Shown here piece after piece: positions 5,862-8,452 of a DNA stretch of 8,452 nt. The notes under the pieces are model-generated. The model searched no databases, had not been told where the DNA came from, and worked only from the letters and a program-made list of their open reading frames with translations. The stretch covers positions 1 to 8,452 of the forward strand of contig JALXFI010000051.1 of NCBI GenBank assembly GCA_027069035.1, written 5' to 3'. The translations under genes were made by a program, and so were the position numbers. The first letter of the stretch is position 1. Each line of letters starts with the position of its first letter. The DNA comes from a bacterium. GTDB taxonomy: Bacteria; Desulfobacterota; GWC2-55-46; S146-80; JALXFI01.

Positions 5862-6107
5862 ATCTTCAACCTGTAACTTGCAACATCATGTATCTTATCT
5901 CCTAATACTTTTTTGATCACTTCACTGTTATAGTAGGATTTGGGTTCTATTTGTTTCTTGACATTTTTTGCAAAAACTTGATATTTTCATCTGAAATACA
6001 GGTTGGATGCTGCGGGTTTTATCCGTTACCCCAGCATATTGCATTTATCCCGCTTTATGCCGGCAGGTCAGCCCAATAATTCCTTATTTGGTGATGATAT
6101 TCTTAAT
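5862..6107. other. Divergent intergenic region between rhomboid and GT-C/TPR genes
   Basis: This 246-base stretch separates the two divergent starts. On the plus strand a TTGACA (5958-5963) with TATTTT (5982-5987) 18 bases later is a possible promoter for the downstream gene. On the minus strand, 5986 down to 5861 is an open stretch of 42 codons whose TGA overlaps the rhomboid ATG as ATGA, but it has no proper start codon. The 6108 frame is open back to 5982 with an ATG at 6057 lacking a ribosome site. I see no tRNA or structured RNA. Confidence 0.4.
5958..5987 (+). promoter_or_regulatory. Candidate promoter for the GT-C/TPR gene
   Basis: A consensus TTGACA (5958-5963) is followed after 18 bases by TATTTT (5982-5987), a weak -10 box; GATATT at 5980-5985 with a 16-base gap is an alternative. 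A leader of about 110 bases would precede ATG 6108. In AT-rich intergenic DNA such matches arise by chance, so support is limited. Confidence 0.35.
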
Positions 6108-8452
6108 ATGTCTGAAAATATGTCCGGGACGGTAAAGTTTAAAAATCACCTTATCGTACTGATTTTGCTTGCTGCTGTTTTCTTAATCTACTCTAATTCA
6201 CTTTTCAATCCGTTTCAGTTTGACGATTACCATTCCATAGTTGATAATTTATATATCAGGGCTGTAAAAAATATTCCATCTTTTTTTACTTCTCCCGGAA
6301 CCTTTAGTGTTGACAAAAAATCCTCCATGCTTCGCCCTGTGCTCCTTGTTACCTATGCCCTTAATTATTGGCTCGACGGCTATAATGTCTTTGGTTATCA
6401 CCTTGTAAATATTCTGCTTCATGCAATAAATGTAATCCTTATCTATTTTATACTTGGGCTTCTTCTTTCAAACCATCATTTTAACATATTGCAGGATGAA
6501 AACCGTATCTCCTATGCCCGAAAAGCGCCGCTTTTACTTGCATCGCTTGTCTTTGGCCTCCATGCGCTTAACACCCAGGCTGTAAACTACATATCAAGCC
6601 GGTCTGTTCTTTTAGTAACCTTATTTTATCTCCTTTCGTTTTATCTATTTCTGAAAGCCGAAGCAGAAAGGAAGGCAGAGGGTAGAAACCTTAAGAAATT
6701 TTCTTTATATTATATATTGTCCCTTACTGCTTATTCGTTGTCGCTGTTAAGCAAAGAGATAGCGGTTACACTGTCGATTGTCCTGCTCCTATATGAATAT
6801 CTTATTTATATAAGAGAAAAAGAAGATAAAAGGAAGGTTTTTTTTAGGATAAGTTTTAAATCATGGATCACACATCTTAAATTCCATATCCCATTCTGGA
6901 TAATTACCGGTATATACCTTCTTATAAGGAGGAATCTTTTCGGAAGGGCGGTGATAAAGGTCTCTTCCAGGACATTTTTTAGGGGACACGGAGATAGAAG
7001 GAGCATATTTGAAAATATCCTTACTCAGATAAAGGCACTTTTGTTTTATATTGGCAAGCTTTTATATCCTTCCGGTTTAAGCGTTGACCATGCCTTTAAG
7101 ATCGTAAAGACCCCTATAGACATCACCTTTATCGTTTCGTTCGTGGTCATTGTTATCCTTGTAGTTGCGGCGGTTATCATATCAAGAAAAAATCCTCTTA
7201 TTGGTTTTGGTGTGGTCTGGTTCTTTATCGCATTTATTCCGGAGACCATACTGCCGTTAAATATGGTTATAAATGAACACAGGACGTACCTTCCCGGTGT
7301 GGGGATATCTTTCGTCTCCATTGGCATCCTTTCTGCGGTCTATCAAAGGATGGAGAGGGGGAGGATAAAAGGTTATATTTATGCAATGGTTGCCGGTTTT
7401 TTTACTGTGTATGTTATTTTTAATGCCATTGCCACACACAGCAGAAACAGGGTCTGGCAGAGTCGGCGGGCGCTATGGTCGGATGTTGTAAAAAAAAATC
7501 CATTGAGTTATAAGGGGTGGGTCGGGATAGGTATCTCTTATCTTAATGATAAACAGTATGTTAAGGCGAAAGATGCACTCATAAGGGGTATAAAACTGAA
7601 ACCCGGTTATTCGGTGGCGCACAATGCGCTTGGAGATGTTTACAACGGGTTAAAGGAATATGATAAGGCGATCAGAGAGTTGAAAATAGCTATAAAACTC
7701 TGGTCTGGCAATCCCAAGCCCTATAAAGACCTGGCCAGTGTATATCTTACCCTTAACAGGTATAAAGATGCTATTGGAGAGTTTAAAAAGATTGTAGCTA
7801 TAAACCCCATTGATGACAGCGCTTATTACAGTCTTGGGATGGCCTACTTTAAAAGTGAAGATATGGCACATGCCAAAGACGCATTTGTGAAGGTTGTGGA
7901 ACTGGCGCCAGAAAATGCAGGTGCCTACAGGATGCTTGGTCTTGTATATTCTAAATTGAGCGATTACAATAAGGCTGTAGAATCTTTTAAACGCTCTATT
8001 GTTCTAAAGTCTTCTGTTCCGGATGCCTATGTTGATCTTGCCTTTTTATATATGGATATGCACAATGATGCGGGTGCGCTTGAGATGTTTAAAAAGGCGG
8101 TTGAAATAAATCCCGGTGATGACAAGGCATTCTACAACATAGGTTCAATCTATTTTGGCAGAGGCAAGTTGGAAAAGGCAAGGGTGGCCTTTTTGAATTC
8201 GATAGCATTAAATAAAACCAATGCCTCTGCCTATTATAACCTTGGCGGTATTTATATGCTTAGCGGTAAGTTGAACAATGCAGTTGATGCCTTTAAAAGC
8301 GCTTTGAGCCTTGAACCTGATGATCCAGATGCCAATTTCAACCTTGGTCTTACCTACGAGAATCTGGGGCACTTAGAGGATGCATCAAGGTATTATAAAA
8401 AAGCGCTCAAATTACGCCCGGGATGGAATAAGCCTCTTGAGAGACTTAAAAC
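6108..8452 (+). CDS. GT-C-like multi-pass membrane protein with C-terminal TPR repeats (3' truncated by window edge)
   Basis: The frame runs from ATG 6108 to the window end without a stop, giving 781 residues so far. The N-terminal half resembles the TMTC/O-mannosyltransferase-like GT-C family: one membrane helix (14-28), then the luminal/periplasmic acidic motif FQFDDYHSIVDN (36-47; D39, D40), then RPVLLVTYALNYWLDGYNVFGYHLVN, a NYISSRS motif, LLSKE (213-217) and NEHRTYLP (389-396; E390, H391, R392). About ten hydrophobic helices are visible. From 467 to 772 there are nine consecutive TPR units, each exactly 34 residues with the G/A/Y/P spacing, probably on the opposite side or as a docking arm. 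Members are thought to transfer sugars from polyprenyl phosphate to proteins, but bacterial ones are mostly uncharacterised. Starts at 6057 and 6120 are alternatives; none has a good ribosome site. Confidence 0.88.
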   Translation, partial: MSENMSGTVKFKNHLIVLILLAAVFLIYSNSLFNPFQFDDYHSIVDNLYIRAVKNIPSFFTSPGTFSVDKKSSMLRPVLLVTYALNYWLDGYNVFGYHLVNILLHAINVILIYFILGLLLSNHHFNILQDENRISYARKAPLLLASLVFGLHALNTQAVNYISSRSVLLVTLFYLLSFYLFLKAEAERKAEGRNLKKFSLYYILSLTAYSLSLLSKEIAVTLSIVLLLYEYLIYIREKEDKRKVFFRISFKSWITHLKFHIPFWIITGIYLLIRRNLFGRAVIKVSSRTFFRGHGDRRSIFENILTQIKALLFYIGKLLYPSGLSVDHAFKIVKTPIDITFIVSFVVIVILVVAAVIISRKNPLIGFGVVWFFIAFIPETILPLNMVINEHRTYLPGVGISFVSIGILSAVYQRMERGRIKGYIYAMVAGFFTVYVIFNAIATHSRNRVWQSRRALWSDVVKKNPLSYKGWVGIGISYLNDKQYVKAKDALIRGIKLKPGYSVAHNALGDVYNGLKEYDKAIRELKIAIKLWSGNPKPYKDLASVYLTLNRYKDAIGEFKKIVAINPIDDSAYYSLGMAYFKSEDMAHAKDAFVKVVELAPENAGAYRMLGLVYSKLSDYNKAVESFKRSIVLKSSVPDAYVDLAFLYMDMHNDAGALEMFKKAVEINPGDDKAFYNIGSIYFGRGKLEKARVAFLNSIALNKTNASAYYNLGGIYMLSGKLNNAVDAFKSALSLEPDDPDANFNLGLTYENLGHLEDASRYYKKALKLRPGWNKPLERLK

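Noticed and set aside
6057..6107. Upstream in-frame ATG of the GT-C/TPR gene
   Set aside because: No ribosome site, and the extra 17 residues (MPAGQPNN...) do not resemble the family N-terminus, though it cannot be excluded.
6806..7871. Several minus-strand open frames of 60-93 codons
   Set aside because: All are antisense to the GT-C/TPR gene, which is continuous and motif-rich on the plus strand.
7507..8424. 102-base periodic repeats as DNA-level tandem repeats
   Set aside because: The period reflects 34-residue TPR units that are diverged in DNA, not recent tandem duplication.

Overview
The window reads as an accessory or mosaic stretch of a moderately AT-rich, Gram-negative-type bacterial genome. 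Gene families and intergenic repeat style fit an uncultured Nitrospirota or Desulfobacterota-like organism, but nothing here fixes the phylum. Genes are short transcription units divided by repeat debris. Both edges cut through genes.

Layout: (1) 1-999, the 3' part of an AAA ATPase/DUF4143 gene. (2) 1141-3125, a two-gene unit: a UbiA-superfamily membrane prenyltransferase of the decaprenyl-phosphate phosphoribosyltransferase type, then a DUF362 protein. (3) 3126-3592, a gene-poor stretch. A perfect 12-bp inverted repeat (3133-3144 and 3493-3504) brackets the last 41 codons of a REP-associated (Y1) transposase on the minus strand and a long hairpin. (4) 3549-4170, a complete AT-rich VapBC toxin-antitoxin operon with a recognisable promoter and a twin palindromic operator candidate. 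(5) 4249-4980, rlmB, a 23S rRNA 2'-O-ribose methyltransferase and the one clear housekeeping gene. (6) 4981-5180, a spacer with degenerate ATCCGTGT/CGCGG-type repeats. (7) 5181-5861, minus strand, a rhomboid intramembrane protease. (8) 5862-6107, a divergent intergenic region. (9) 6108 to the right edge, a large open-ended gene for a membrane GT-C-like protein followed by nine TPR units.

The most unusual pattern is a short motif, AGGGACA followed by a C-rich block. It occurs at 1001, 3132, 3492 (reverse) and 4231 (reverse), that is, at the edges of the AAA gene, the UbiA-DUF362 unit, the transposase remnant and the vapBC cassette. This suggests the left half was assembled from blocks separated by RAYT/REP-type elements. 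That is an inference from four degenerate copies and needs a genome-wide count. UbiA-DUF362, rhomboid and the GT-C/TPR protein all point to membrane or cell-envelope work, but nothing shows that they form one pathway. I see no CRISPR array, tRNA or rRNA.
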